Below, piece after piece: positions 1 through 13,000 of a stretch of DNA of 64,000 bases. This stretch comes from Girardinichthys multiradiatus. Lineage: Eukaryota > Chordata > Actinopteri > Cyprinodontiformes > Goodeidae. The stretch is from contig NC_061800.1 in the NCBI RefSeq assembly GCF_021462225.1, forward strand, positions 2,428,501 to 2,492,500. The letters run 5' to 3'. Numbering within the stretch: the first letter of the stretch is position 1; each line of letters begins with the position of its first letter. A program made the translations under genes and the position numbers. Under the pieces are notes generated by a model, which was given only the letters and a program-made list of their open reading frames with translations, was not told the origin of the DNA and did not search any database.

Positions 1-1107
1 TCCATATGTTCCTAACAGAGAACTTCATCTCAGACTGCAGGTTTACTGGTGGTTCCTAGAGTCTCTAGAAGTAGAATGAGAGGCAGATTCTTTAGTTATC
101 GAGCTCCTCTCCTGTGGAACCAGCTCCCAGTTTTAGTCCGTGAGGCAGACACCCTGTCTACTTTTAAGGTCAGGATTAAAACTTTCTTTTCTGATGAAGC
201 TTAGAGTGGCTTAGATTATCCTGAGCTATCTCTAGTTATGATGCTATAGGCTTAGGCTGGAAGACATAATGACCACTTTCACTCTCTGCTCCATTCTCCA
301 ATTTTGCAATATTTGCTGTTATTTCAGTTTTTAACTTTATGTTCTCCCTCTGTTCTTTCAGCTACATCTTGCATGGCTCTGTGTTTAGCTGTGGCACCTT
401 CCTGGAGGGCGAAGCTGACCTGCTGCTGCCAACAACTTAATGTCCTCCTTCCACAGATAACACACTTGGCCCTGTCTTTCATCCTTTAACTCTGTCTCTC
501 CTAGACATAGCTACTGGCTGAACTTCCACTGTGACTGTTTGTGCTCTCTTTCATACTCTAGACTTAAAACTGGCTCAGAGTTTATAGGCTTTGCTGTCTT
601 TCTCTCCTAAATGAAGCAACTAAAGAAGCTACAACCATTAATGTTTTACTTTTCTTTTCCCATAGAAAGTACTCCTAGATCAGTGCTTTTGCAAATGTGC
701 TCTGTTCTCTCGAACCGCCAGTTGGTTGTGGCAAATGGACACTCACATTGTGGTGTTTCCTGTCAAAAGGGAGTTTACCTCTCCACTGTCGCTACATGCA
801 TGCTCAGTATGAGGGATTGCTGCAAAATCAATGCAAGTGACTGTCAACTGTCGCTACATGCTCAACCAGGAGGAGTGAATGCTGCAAGTCACTGACTCGA
901 TGCAATCTGCTGGGTTTCCTTAGATAGAAAAAACTTTTAACCAATCTGAATAGTAAACTGAATTTGACTGCAATGTTTGTTAGGAATAATTGGAATATAT
1001 GAATCTGACTTGAAATCTGTATGATTTGATTGAATTGACTTTGTAAAGTGCCTTGAGATGACATTTCTAGTGAATTGGTGCTACGTGAATAAATTGAATT
1101 GAATTGA
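1..1107 (+). mobile_element. L2-clade LINE, 3' end (RT C-terminus and 3'UTR)
   Basis: Positions about 46-204 read as the last part of an L2-type reverse transcriptase ORF (RAPLLWNQLPVLVREADTL followed by a short tail and a stop). The rest is the long L2-type 3'UTR, ending in the fish LINE tail in which a CCTTGAGAYGACAT block and a GTGAATTGGYGCTA block precede AATTGAATTGAATT repeats. It is 5'-truncated at or before the window start. Related tails occur at 16.99-17.10, 25.87-27.29 and, inverted, 41.51-42.30 kb. It lies in the ccdc93 intron upstream of the first exon seen. Confidence 0.8.
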
Positions 1108-1904
1108 GTCAAGCTTCAAAGGCATGTTGTTATGGAGCAATGCTCCTAAAATCTAAAACTACATTTAAGAAAAAATACATTGTGCTCCAAAGCCAGTACT
1201 GCCTAAGCTGGGTTTGTGGACAGTCAAACCTTTCGGGAGATCTTAGAAGCACATACTCAGATATGGGCCCTTGAATGCTGCATCAAATTTCCAAAGTAGA
1301 GAATGGGTATCAGTTAGAGAAATGTCCTAAAACTGTGTCATCAGCATTTCTGCATAGAGTTGGGCTTAATTTGAGTTTGTTTCCGCCCACCAAATTTATC
1401 AGCACTTGTTTGTTGGTACGTAGGTATACACACAGTTTCATAAATCAAATGTCTACACTTGTTTTTGATAAGTGAGGGTCAAAGAATGTAGCCCATGTCC
1501 AGTGTGTGGTGGCTCTTGTAGCACTGACTCCAGCTACATTGCTCGTCTTGTGAATTGTCCACAATCTCCTAAATGCTTCACTATCCTCCTAAGGCTGTGG
1601 TTATGGCTATTGCTTGTGCACCCTTTTTACCAAGCCTATTACATCAATATAATTTTCCATTAAATTCTTGGAAATGCCGGCTTCTTGGGCAATGACATTT
1701 TGTGGCCTACCCTCCTTATAGATTATCAGTAAATGTCTGCTGGTCAAATGGCAAATCAGCAGATTGTTCCAACATTGTGTAGGCCGTAGACATGGCCATA
1801 ATATACCATTTTTGTATTAAAATATTTTTCATGGTCTTATTTAATTTTTATAAAAATTTTTTGAAAAACTCAATTTTAAATTTATTATTAGCTGCAAACC
1901 ATAC
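1108..1904. other. intronic stretch with no recognisable feature
   Basis: I see no exon, transposase, RT or tRNA-like box here. Open frames are short and lack splice context. It is probably intron of ccdc93. Confidence 0.5.
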
Positions 1905-3851
1905 CAAGGACTATAGACCGGGCTTGGACCGGCCGGGTCCCATGAGGACCCAGCCAGGCCAAGCCTGAACAAGAGACGCAAGGCCATCCTCCAGTGGGCC
2001 CACCACCCACAGGGGAACCACGAGGGACCGGTGCCAAGAGGATTTGGCAGCGGATGGAGGTGGAGACCTCGGCGGCCCGATCTCCGAATGCTTAGGCTGG
2101 CTCTAGGAATGTGGAATGTCACCTCGCTGGGGGGAAGGAGTCTGAGCTTGTGCGGGAGGTCGAGAGATATAGACTAGAAATAGTTGGGCTCGCCTCCACG
2201 CACGGCGTGGGCTCTGGAACCCATCTCCTCGAGAGGGGCTGGACTCTCTTCTACTCTGGAGTGGCCCACGGGGAGAGGCGACAGGTTGGGGTGGGTTTAC
2301 TTCTTACCCGGCCTTCTTGGCGTCCCTGTCGGGGGTGCTGGCTAGTGCCCCTCCAGGGGACACCGTTATTCTCCTGGGGGACTTCAACGCCCACGTGGGA
2401 AACGACAGTGACACCTGGAGAGGCGTGATCGGGAGGAATGGGCTCCCCGATCTGAATCAGAGTGGTGCTTCGTTATTGGACTTCTGTGCTAGTCACAGAT
2501 TGTCCACAATGAACACCATGTTCAAGCATAAGGGTGTTCATCATTGCACTTGGCACCAGGACACCCTAGGCAGGAGGTCGGTGATTGACTTTGTTGTGTC
2601 GTCAGACTTTCGGCCACATGTTTTGGACAAAAGAGAGGGGCTGAGCTGTCCACTGATCACTACCTGGTGGTGAGTTGGATCCACAGGAAGAGGAGAGAGC
2701 TGGACAGACTTGGCTGGCCCAAGCGCATAGACTCTTTCATCACCCAGGCTGAAGTCACCAAGGTGGTTAAAAAGCTCTACGGTGGCAGGGCTTCGGTGGT
2801 GGATGAGATCCACCCTGACTACCTCAAGTCTCTGGATGTTGTGGGGCTGTCATAGTTGACACGCCTCTTCAACATTCCGTGGCTGTCGGGGACAGTGCCT
2901 CTGGACTGGCAGACTGGGGGGCTGGTCCCTGTTCATAAGAAAGGTTACCGGAGGGCGTGTTCCAACTATAGGGGGATCACATTCCTCAGCCTCCATGGTA
3001 AGACCTACGCCGTGGTATTGGAGAGGAGAGTCCGGCCGATAGTCGAACCCTGGCTTCAGGAGGAGCAGTGTGGTTTTTCTCCTGGCTGTGGAACACTGGA
3101 CCACCCCTACACCCTGTGCAGGGTACTCGAGGATTCATGGGAGTTTGCCCAACCGGTCCACATTTGTTTTGTGGACCTGGAGAATGCATTTGACTGTGTC
3201 CCTCATGGTGCCCTGTGGGGGGTGCTCCAGGTGTCTCCAGGTCTTGTTCACGAGTGAGGGTAGAATGGAGCGGGAGATCAACAGACGGATCGGTGCGGCT
3301 GCCGCAGTAATGGGGACGCAGTGCCGGTCCGTTGTGGTGAAGAGAGAGCTGAACCGAAAAGCAAAGCTCTCGATTTACCGGTCGGTCTATGTTCCTACCC
3401 TCACCTATTGCCATGAACTTTGGGTCATGACCGAAAGACCGAGATCCCGGATACAAGCGACTGAAATGAGCCTCCTTCGTAGGGTGGCCGGGCACTCCCT
3501 TCGAGATGGTGTGAGGAGCTTGGCCATCTGGGAGGAGCTCGGAATAGAGCCACTGCTCCTCCACATTGAGAGGAGCCAGTTGAGGTGGCTCGAGCATTTA
3601 TACCGGATGCCTCCTGGACGCCTTCCTCAGGAGGTGTTCCAGGCAGGTCCCACTAGGAGGAGGCTCAGGGGACGGCCCAGGACACGCTGGTGGGACTTTG
3701 TCACTCGGCTGGCCTGGGAACGCCTTGGGCTCCCCCCAAAGGAGCTGGAGGAGGTGTCTGGGGAGAGGGACGTCTGGGGGTCTCTACGGAGTCTGCTGTC
3801 CCCGCAACCTGTTCCTGGATGAAGGGGAAGACAACGAGACGATGACGAGAC
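1905..3851 (+). mobile_element. Rex3-like (RTE clade) LINE copy 1, internally deleted
   Basis: Frames in order show the endonuclease start (MWNVTS, then [13 protein letters not shown] blocks), the catalytic-region motif [12 protein letters not shown] near 2375-2410, the RT fingers (TVPLDWQTG near 2895-2925, then NYRGITFLSLHGK) and the C-terminal block 3255-3822 (LRRVAGHSLRDGVRS, QLRWLEHLYRMPPGRLP). Three internal pieces are missing: part of the endonuclease before AFLASLSG, the linker between about 2725 and 2728, and the RT palm near 3230-3255, so no polymerase DD box remains. Several stops and frameshifts make it dead. Assignment to Rex3 rests on the conserved TGGCAGACTGGGG-type RT block and on the endonuclease-RT layout. 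Confidence 0.8.
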
Positions 3852-4039
3852 CATACACAAATTTAATAAACATATGCTTGAAATATTACTTTGTGTGCAA
3901 TAAATTTATAAAATGTAATAAAATAAGTAAAATAAATTGAATTAACAACATTCTTATGTGTTGAACTGCCCACTGTCTAATAAAATACAGATATCGTACA
4001 AATATGGCATACAAAATCTGGTTTGGTATTTATCCTTAG
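3852..4039. other. intron end before the first ccdc93 exon in the window
   Basis: AT-rich sequence ending in a TATCCTTAG acceptor at 4031-4039. No other feature is seen. Confidence 0.5.
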
Positions 4040-7000
4040 ATGCGGATTAAATCCCTGATGACGAGTATGGCTGTGATGGCAATTGGAGAGGTAAGCTTAC
4101 TCAAATAGCTTCTTTGCAGATTACTGCATTTTTCTGAAATGCGTTTAGCCAGTAAACAAAAAAAATGCAATACATTTTTTGTACTGGTGGGTGATATGGC
4201 AAACCGTATCACAATGTTTTAACAGTAAACTTATAGTTCTGATTTGTTCTTGATGTAAAACCAGAGTAGTTTAAGAAACATGTGCATTCAGGCTTAAGAA
4301 CCTTTCTTAACAAATTTGAATCAGTCGTTTAACTTAGCCAGCCTGTAATTGAAACAGCAGACATTTAATGAATGCATTACTTAAGACTGTGTATTTTGTT
4401 CAACTCAAAAAATTTATTTTAGTTTGAAAACTGTACAACAGTAATACTTGTTTGAAGTGCCACTCATAAATGTTTTTATTCTTTTGTGCAACACATTCTG
4501 TTAACACATCAATGTTTTACCATCTAATATCGCCTCCCGCCTGTAGACTGCTGGAGATACTATGGAGACCCACTATTGAAATAGCGGTAGAAAATGACTG
4601 ACTGACTACCATCTAATATCACAACATCCTCTGTGACCAAAGAGAATGTTCAGCCATGAGTCAAATCTTTAATCAGTTACTAGAGATGAATTGATGTGCC
4701 TATTGTTTGTTTTGGTGCAGGGGAAGCTGACTGCGAGTGCTGTGGGGCAGATAGTTCAACTCCAATCTGAGGAGATCAAATTGATTGCCTCTGAGTATGC
4801 CGAAAAGGTCAGCAAAGCATTATGCTAATGTCACACAATTCTGTTTCTACTCTGAAAGACAACCCGTGCAGAGGTTTATAGAATAAAAAGTAACAATGTC
4901 CAAAGTCCTGATTATGAAGCTGAGTTTTGGGCCTTCTCTTTGAATATTTCTGTCTATTGCCTTGCAGCAGTTGGAGTTTTCTTCAGAGGTTTCTTCTTTA
5001 GAGCGCTTTGGTCCAATGCAGCAGCACCGCCGGGAAGTTGCCTCTATAAACAAACAGATTCAACAAAAGACCAAGCAGTTGGAGGAGGTCAGCAGTGCCT
5101 TCGGTCAAGTCCTCCCATGCATCACAAATGTAAACTGTGTCATTCTGACTGATTTATAAACTAGCCAAAAAAAAATGAATCCGAAATATTTTTCCAGCAT
5201 GCTCAATAAGAACATTGGTTTACAGCATCTTCCACTAAGTAACATACTAAATCTATCCTTGAGGAATGCTCTCAGTACTATTTATTAGAGCCTAGCACCT
5301 TTTCTGTTTTATTGTCTCATTTGGGAGCTTGTAGAACAGTGTGGTAGTTTTATTAGAAGCTTAACTAAATCAGGTTCACAGAATCAGCTAAAACTATGTG
5401 GGGAAAAAGGCACGGAGTGCACTTAAAGTGAACACTTAAAAATTCTTTGCAGTTTAAGAGGAGTTGTTGCACTCATTGTGGAGATGCTAATGCAGCACAA
5501 TGTTGCCATGCTGGCTAAAAGAAATTATGTAACAACTGAACGTAAACACTTGGCATGTAGCCTTCTTCACCCTAATGGTATGTCTGTCCCGGGCCTGCCA
5601 TTCTGCTTTTATTGTTGGAATACCTCTGGAGTACTGAGGCATTGTGCCGATTTACTTTTAAATATCTATATTTAACTGGAGGTTTTCTACCAGTTTAAAC
5701 AACTCTATTTGTAACTACAGATGTCCCTTATGTATTAGTGTCTGTAGTTCCAACAGAAGTCAGGCTATATGAGAACCTATGTTTTCTGTCCTGACAGCTT
5801 AAAGTCAAGCATGCAGAGATGAAAGCCTGCAATGAAGAGGCAAAGAGGAGTCTGCTGGAGGTAACTATGTGCATTTATTTTACTATCGCATGTCTTGTTC
5901 TCTGTGGATCAATCCTGTTAACTGATTTTTCTGCTCATTGACCAGTGCAATTAAAAATTTATATTATAAGTTTTTTTTTATTTGCTTTCAAACACTTAAA
6001 AATGGCCACCAACAGTGATTCTACAGTGCTGTGATTGTGACTGATTTATTGACAGAAGTGGGTAGTAATGGGTCACATTTACAGAGTTTTATTTACTTGA
6101 GTAACTTTTGGAAAAAATGTACTTCTAGGATTAGTTTTACTGCACCATACGTTTTGCTTCTGCTTAAGTAAAATACTCTTACTTGAGTACCATTTTTGGC
6201 TTTACCCACCTTTTTGAGAAATGAATGGTGTCACTGTTCCTGTGTTTTATTCAGTATAATGGTCAGGATTCGATCATCAATAACTGAGTGCAATGAAACG
6301 CAGCATTCGAGCATGTCATTTTTTCTTTTCTCCGGTGAGCAACATCTCTCAAATTTCTTCCATACATGCAGGCTACTCCTCAAGTGTGAAGGATTTATTT
6401 CAGTTGTGTTTGACAAATTTATCTTGTCAGCTCTCCATTAACAGCTGGTACTGTATAAAAAGAACTGTTTCTTTTCAACACCAAGTCTTAGAAAATATCA
6501 AGCTAAAAGTTGTCCTGAAACTGTTCCCAGGCTAAGGAACACTCAGTAAAACTGGAGAGTGAGATGAAGTCATTAAAGGAGATGGAGGAGCAAGCAGACA
6601 GTGGGTGAGCCATCTTATTTTCATCATACAGAACTACAAGGTGACACCATGTCACGCTGAAGAAGCCTGAGACTTGGGCAAAGTTTACAGATTGGATTGT
6701 CAAACGGCCCTTGACTCAGAACTTACCTTTGTGCTGCGCTCACCAAAAGTGAAGCTGAAGCAGCAAATTACTAAATACAAAACTGCTGAAAGTTTGATCA
6801 CTGGCAGCATTTGCTAAAGTGGGAAATGTTAACATACTGAGCACACAGGAAGTGAGAACAGGGCTATAGACAATAACAGACATTGAACTGAAGAGCTAAG
6901 ACTGATGAGAGTATTTTCATTTTTTTGTCTGTTCTGTAGCCTGATTGAGAAGCTCAGGGCTTTGGTGATGATGAATGAGAACCTGAAGCAGCAGGAGCAG

Positions 7001-10000
7001 CAGTTTCGCACACACTGCAGAGTGAGCGCATAAACCAGCAGTGGGATTGTTTATCCCTTCAGTAGTAATTTAAAATGTTCTTTAGTGCGTTAAGATTTGT
7101 TTTAATCAAGTCTATTTTGTGTTCAGGAAGAGATGGCCCGTTTGCAGCAGAACATTCAAGAGCTGAAGTCAGCATCAGGCCAGGACACAGAGGAGGAGCA
7201 GGTGCATGTCCAGCTGCACTGACATTTATCGTGTTAATTAGTATTATCATGTCTAAAACATATGTTGATCCAGATTTCTAAATTAGACTTTTGCTTTTTC
7301 CAGGAGAGAAACCAGCTAATAGACCAACAGTACAACTCAGACAGAGAGAAACTGCAGAAAATCCGCCTGCTCATGGTAACCAACATTACATGCAGTGGTG
7401 TGAAAATGTGTTTGCCCCCCTTCCTGATTTTCTTAGTTTTGCATGTTTGTTACACTTAAGTATTTCATATCATCAAACTATGTCTCAGTTAAGGTTCATC
7501 TCTCCACCTTAAGAAAGAGACTGGGCAAAGGTGGCCTGCATGGCAGAGTTCCAAGACTAAAACCACTGCTAAGCAAAAAGAACATTAAGGCTTGTCTCAG
7601 TTTTTCCAAAAACATCTTGGTGATCCCAAAGACTTTTAGGAAAATACTCTGTGAACTGAAGAGACAAAAGCTGAGCTTTTTGGATGGTGTGTCCCCATTA
7701 CATCTTGTGTGAAGGTAACACTGCATTTTAGAAATAGAACATTATACCATGAGTGAAACATAGTGGTGGTAGTGTGATGGTCTGGGGCTCTTATGCTGCT
7801 TCAGGACCTGGAAGACTTGCTGTGATAAATGGAACCATGCTGTCTACCAAAAAATCCTCAAGGATCTTTTTGTTCATCTGTTTGTGACCTCAAGCTGAAA
7901 CAAACTTGGGTTCTGCAGCACAACATTGATCCAAAACATACCAGCAAGTCCACCTCTGAATGGCTGTGGAAAAACAAAATGAAGACTTTGGAGTGGCCTA
8001 GTCAAAGTTCTGAACTGAATGCTATTGAGATTGTGTGGCATGACCTAAAAAAAGGCTCATATGTGGCTGAATTACAACAATTCTGCAAAGATGAGTGGGT
8101 TACATTTCTTCACATTGCTGTAAAAGACTCATTGCAGGTTATTACACTTGATTGCAGTTGTTGCTGCTAAAGGTGGCCCAACCAGTTATTATTGGGCAAT
8201 CACTTTTTCACACAGGGCCATGTAGGTCTTTTTTCTCTCTTAATAACAACTTTCATTTAAAAACTGCATTTTGTGTTTACTTGTGTTGTCTTTTTGACTA
8301 ATATTTAAATTTGTTTGATGATCTGAAACATGCAAACAAATAAGAAACCAGTCAGGGGCAAAGACGTTTTCCCACCAGTGTAGATAGGAAGAGTGGAACT
8401 CTCAGTTTAGGTTGGAGCACTCCCTTTAAGCAACAAGAAGTCCAGCATTCTCTTTGACACTATCAGTATCACTTTATTAATTCAATTCAATTCAAAAATA
8501 CTTTATTAATCCCAAAGGGAAATTAAATGTTGTTGCAGCTCATATTATGAAGGTTATTATTGGCCCTGTTGGAAAATGTGCCAATCAGCTGGGTGAAAAC
8601 AACCCAATCACAGACTAAATCACTGTCCAACAATGGTCAAAACAGAAATGAACGTGCAAGAGAGGACATCAGTACAAATATCAATTAAAACATCCAACTA
8701 AAATGACATAGCATTTATAGCAAATCACATTTTAAACGTTAAGCAGCATGGTGTGAAGTTCCCTCTTGAGGCTCCCTTTATGCAGCATGGAGTACAGCAT
8801 TCTGTCTGTTGGCAGCAGGTAATGGAGAGCACTATGCTGCCTGCAGGGAGTGAAGCACTTTTTTTAGGCAGCAGGGATGACAATGGCGCCCTCTTTAGGC
8901 AGGAAGAAGAGTCGTTATGCAATATGGGAAAGTGTGGAATTTGTGCTTAAACATTACTCACAAAAAGTTAGGGAGATTCGGCTTTTGGATTAAATTTCAG
9001 GATGAAGCTAAGATACATTACAATCTTTACTGGTGAACTTAATGTAACCTTCTCTTATGACTGGGTGTGTGCAGCTGTTCAGTGTTTCAGTACTTTTTGC
9101 AAAACTTGCTGTTCTCTAACAAGGGAGCTTAACAGCAAAATTCACAACAGTTGTTTAATCTGTGAATTAACCAATAAATGTCCTAGTTCATTCAGAATTG
9201 GTATTTAAAACGTCCTCATATTGCTGTTCACATTTTGACAACATGAGACCAAGATGACACTTAACAACTAACAGCACTGAGGCTTCAAAGACGATGTTCT
9301 CAGACTGAAGTGGCCACTGAGCTTAGAGTCTCACAGAGTGTCATCAGCAGGCTGCTGCATAACGACTGGAAGAGCCACAGAAAGTCATAGAAGTGGACGT
9401 GTTTTTGACACTGATGGCGGATTAATTGTGAACATTGCCCTGCTGAACCTGATGATGAATGCCAGTGAACTCCAGGCACATTTGAGGGAGGTGAGAGGCA
9501 CCTCTGGACATGCCGGGCCGTTCGAAAATGTCTAAATTATTGTGTTCCATGTGCTACAGGTCCTTCTCAAAATATTAGCATATTGTGATAAAGTTCATTA
9601 TTTTCCATAATGTAATGATGAAAATTTAATATTCATATATTTTAGATTCATTGCACACTAACTGAAATATTTCAGGTCTTTTATTGTCTTAATACGGATG
9701 ATTTTGGCATACAGCTCATGAAAACCCAAAATTCCTATCTCACAAAATTAGCATATAATTAAAAGGGTCTCTAAACGAGCTATGAACCTAATCATCTGAA
9801 TCAACGAGTTAACTCTAAACACCTGCAAAAGATTCCTGAGGCCTTTAAAACTCCCAGCCTGGTTCATCACTCAAAACCCCAATCATGGGTAAGACTGCCG
9901 ACCTGACTGCTGTCCAGAAGGCCACTATTGACACCCTCAAGCAAGAGGGTAAGACACAGAAATAAATTTCTGAACGAATAGGCTGTTCCCAGAGTGCTGT

Positions 10001-13000
10001 ATCAAGGCACCTCAGTGGGAAGTCTGTGGGAAGGAAAAAGTGTGGCAGAAAACGCTGCACAACGAGAAGAGGTGACCGGACCCTGAGGAAGATTGTGGAG
10101 AAGGGCCAATTCCAGACCTTGGGGGACCTGCGGAAGCAGTGGACTGAGTCTGGAGTAGAAACATCCAGAGCCACCGTGCACAGGTGTGTGCAGGAAATGG
10201 GCTACAGGTACCGCATTCCCCAGGTCAAGCCACTTTTGAACCAGAAACAGCGGCAGAAGCGCCTGACCTGGGCTACAGAGAAACAGCACTGGACTGTTGC
10301 TCAGTGGTCCAAAGTACTTTTTTTGGATGAAAGCAAATTCTGCATGTCATTCGGAAATCAAGGTGCCAGAGTCTGGAGGAAGACTGGGGAAAAGGAAATG
10401 CCAAAATGCCAGAAGTCCAGTGTCAAGTACCCACAGTCAATGATGGTCTGGGGTGCCGTGTCAGCTGCTGGTGTTGGTCCACTGTGTTTTATCAAGGGCA
10501 GGGTCAATGCAGCTAGCTATCAGGAGATTTTAGAGCACTTCATGCTTCCATCTGCTGAAAAGCTTTATGGAGATGAAGATTTCATTTTTCAGCATGACCT
10601 GGCACCTGCTCACAGTGCCAAAACCGCTGGTAAATGGTTTACTGACCATGGTATCACTGTGCTCAATTGGCCTGCCAACTCTCCTGACCTGAACCCCATA
10701 GAGAATCTGTGGGATATTGTGAAGAGAACGTTGAGAGACTCAAGACCCAACACTCTGGATGAGCTAAAGGCCGCTATCGAAGCATCCTGGGCCTCCATAA
10801 GACCTCAGCAGTGCCACAGGCTGATTGCCTCCATGCCACGCCGCATTGAAGCAGTCATTTCTGCCAAAGAATTCCCGACCAAGTATTGAGTGCATAACTG
10901 TACATGATTATTTGAAGGTTGACCTTTTTTGTATTAAAAACACTTTTCTTTTATTGGTCGGAAGAAATATGCTAATTTTGTGAGATAGGAATTTTGGGTT
11001 TTCATGAGCTCTATGCCAAAATCATCCATATTAAGACAATAAAAGACCTGAAATATTTCAGTTAGTGTGCAATGAATCTAAAATATATGAATGTTAAATT
11101 TTCATTATGACATTATGGAAAATAATGAACTTTATCACAATATGCTAATATTTTGAGAAGGACCTGTAGACAACCTGGAAGGACTCCTGAACACACCACC
11201 AGGCACGGTCGTCATCATCTTACATGGGCCAGAAAGCATTCACGTTGTACGACGGAGCAGTCGGCCTTGGTGCTGTTCTTTGATGAATATCAATTCACGT
11301 TGAGCAGAAATGGTAGCTGCCAAAGATGTTGGAGACATCAAGGAGAGCTCTATGCATCAGCCGCAGTTGTCACCAGACACGCTTTTGGTACAAGGGGCAT
11401 TATAGTCTGGACAGGTGTCTAGTCAATACAGAACTGCCCTACACTTGTACTGAATGGTACAATCCCAATTCCTGGGACGTAAATAAAAACAGAATACAAT
11501 TATTTTCATATCCTGTTCAACCTGTAATTGAATAATTGAATACACTACAAAAACAAGATATTTAATGTTCAAACTGATAAACACGTTTTGAATTTGAATC
11601 TTGCAATCTGTTCCAAAAAAAGCTAGGGCAGGGGCACATTTACACCCCCTACCCTTCTTTGAGCAACACGCAATAAGTGGGACTGAGAACACCAACTGTT
11701 GAACCTTTTTAAGTGGACGTATTTCCCATTCTTGCTTGATGTACAACTTCAGTTGCTCAACAGTCCAGGGTCTCTGTTGTAGTATTTTGCACAACATAAT
11801 GCGCCTCACATTTTCAATGGGATAGATGTCTGGACTACAGGCAGGCACACTCTTTCACTAAGAAGCCACACTATTGTAACCCGTACAGAATATGGGTTGG
11901 CATTGTCTTGCTGAAATAAGCAGGGATGCTCCTGAAAAAGATATTCCTTGGATGGCAGTATATCTTGCTCCAAAACCTCTATTTACCTTTCAGCATTATT
12001 GGTGCCTTCACAGATGTGCAAGTTACCTATGCCATGTGTACAAACACACCCTATTCCATCACAAATGCTGGCTTTTAAACATTGCGCTGATAACAATCTG
12101 ATCAGTGCTTTTCTCTTTGGCCTGGAGGACACGACCTCCATGATTTCCCAAAACAAGCTGAAATGTGAACTCGTCAGACCAAGGCACACTTTTCCAATTT
12201 GCGTCAGTCAATCTCAGATGAGCCCGGGCCCAGAGGGCGTTTATGGGTTTTGTTGACATATGGCTTTCACTTTGCATGATAGTTTTAACTTGCACTTGTA
12301 GATGTAGCAAAGAAATGTGTTAACTGACAATGGTTTTCTGAAGCGTTCTTAATCCATATCCGAGGACTTCAATGCACTCTACACTACAATCAGTCATACA
12401 CACATTCACACACTGACAGTGGTAGGCTACATTGTAGTCACAGCTGCCCTGAAGTGGAGTTCCTCCACTCCCTTGGGGGAGCCATACGATCAGCGCCATA
12501 TGGCCCTCTGACCACCATCAGCAGACTAGGTGGGTAAAGTGTCTTGCTCAAGGACACAACGACTGAGACAAGACACAGTGGGGGTTCGAACCGGCAACCC
12601 TAACATACCCCCTAAATAATTGCATAATCTCTGTTGCCATGGTTTTATCCAGCTTGAATAAAATATGGTCTCTGTATTGTGCACAAACAGAGATGCTGGT
12701 AGGAAAACACTGGGCCTTTTGAATAAAGTTTTAACCTACACTTTGTCCAGCCCAGAAAGGAGGGGTCACAGCTGGAACCCCTTTGATGTCATGCAGCCAC
12801 TAACAAAAGCACTTTCATGGCTCCACCCCGTTTTCTATCCGGCTACCTAGCAGTGAAAGGGGAGGCAGCGAGCACAAACTGAATGTCCGACTTGCTGGCA
12901 AGCTGATCTAATTCTTCAAACTTGGATACAGAGTTGGCTACAATCTAATGTTAGCGTATCCATCAATAGAGAACAGCCAAAGGTTTGGTATAATCTCTTC

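Noticed and set aside
9845..10289. Minus-strand frames over family A transposases (also at 24056-24500)
   Set aside because: They are open only because the well-conserved transposase is on the other strand. The same shadow appears in both copies.
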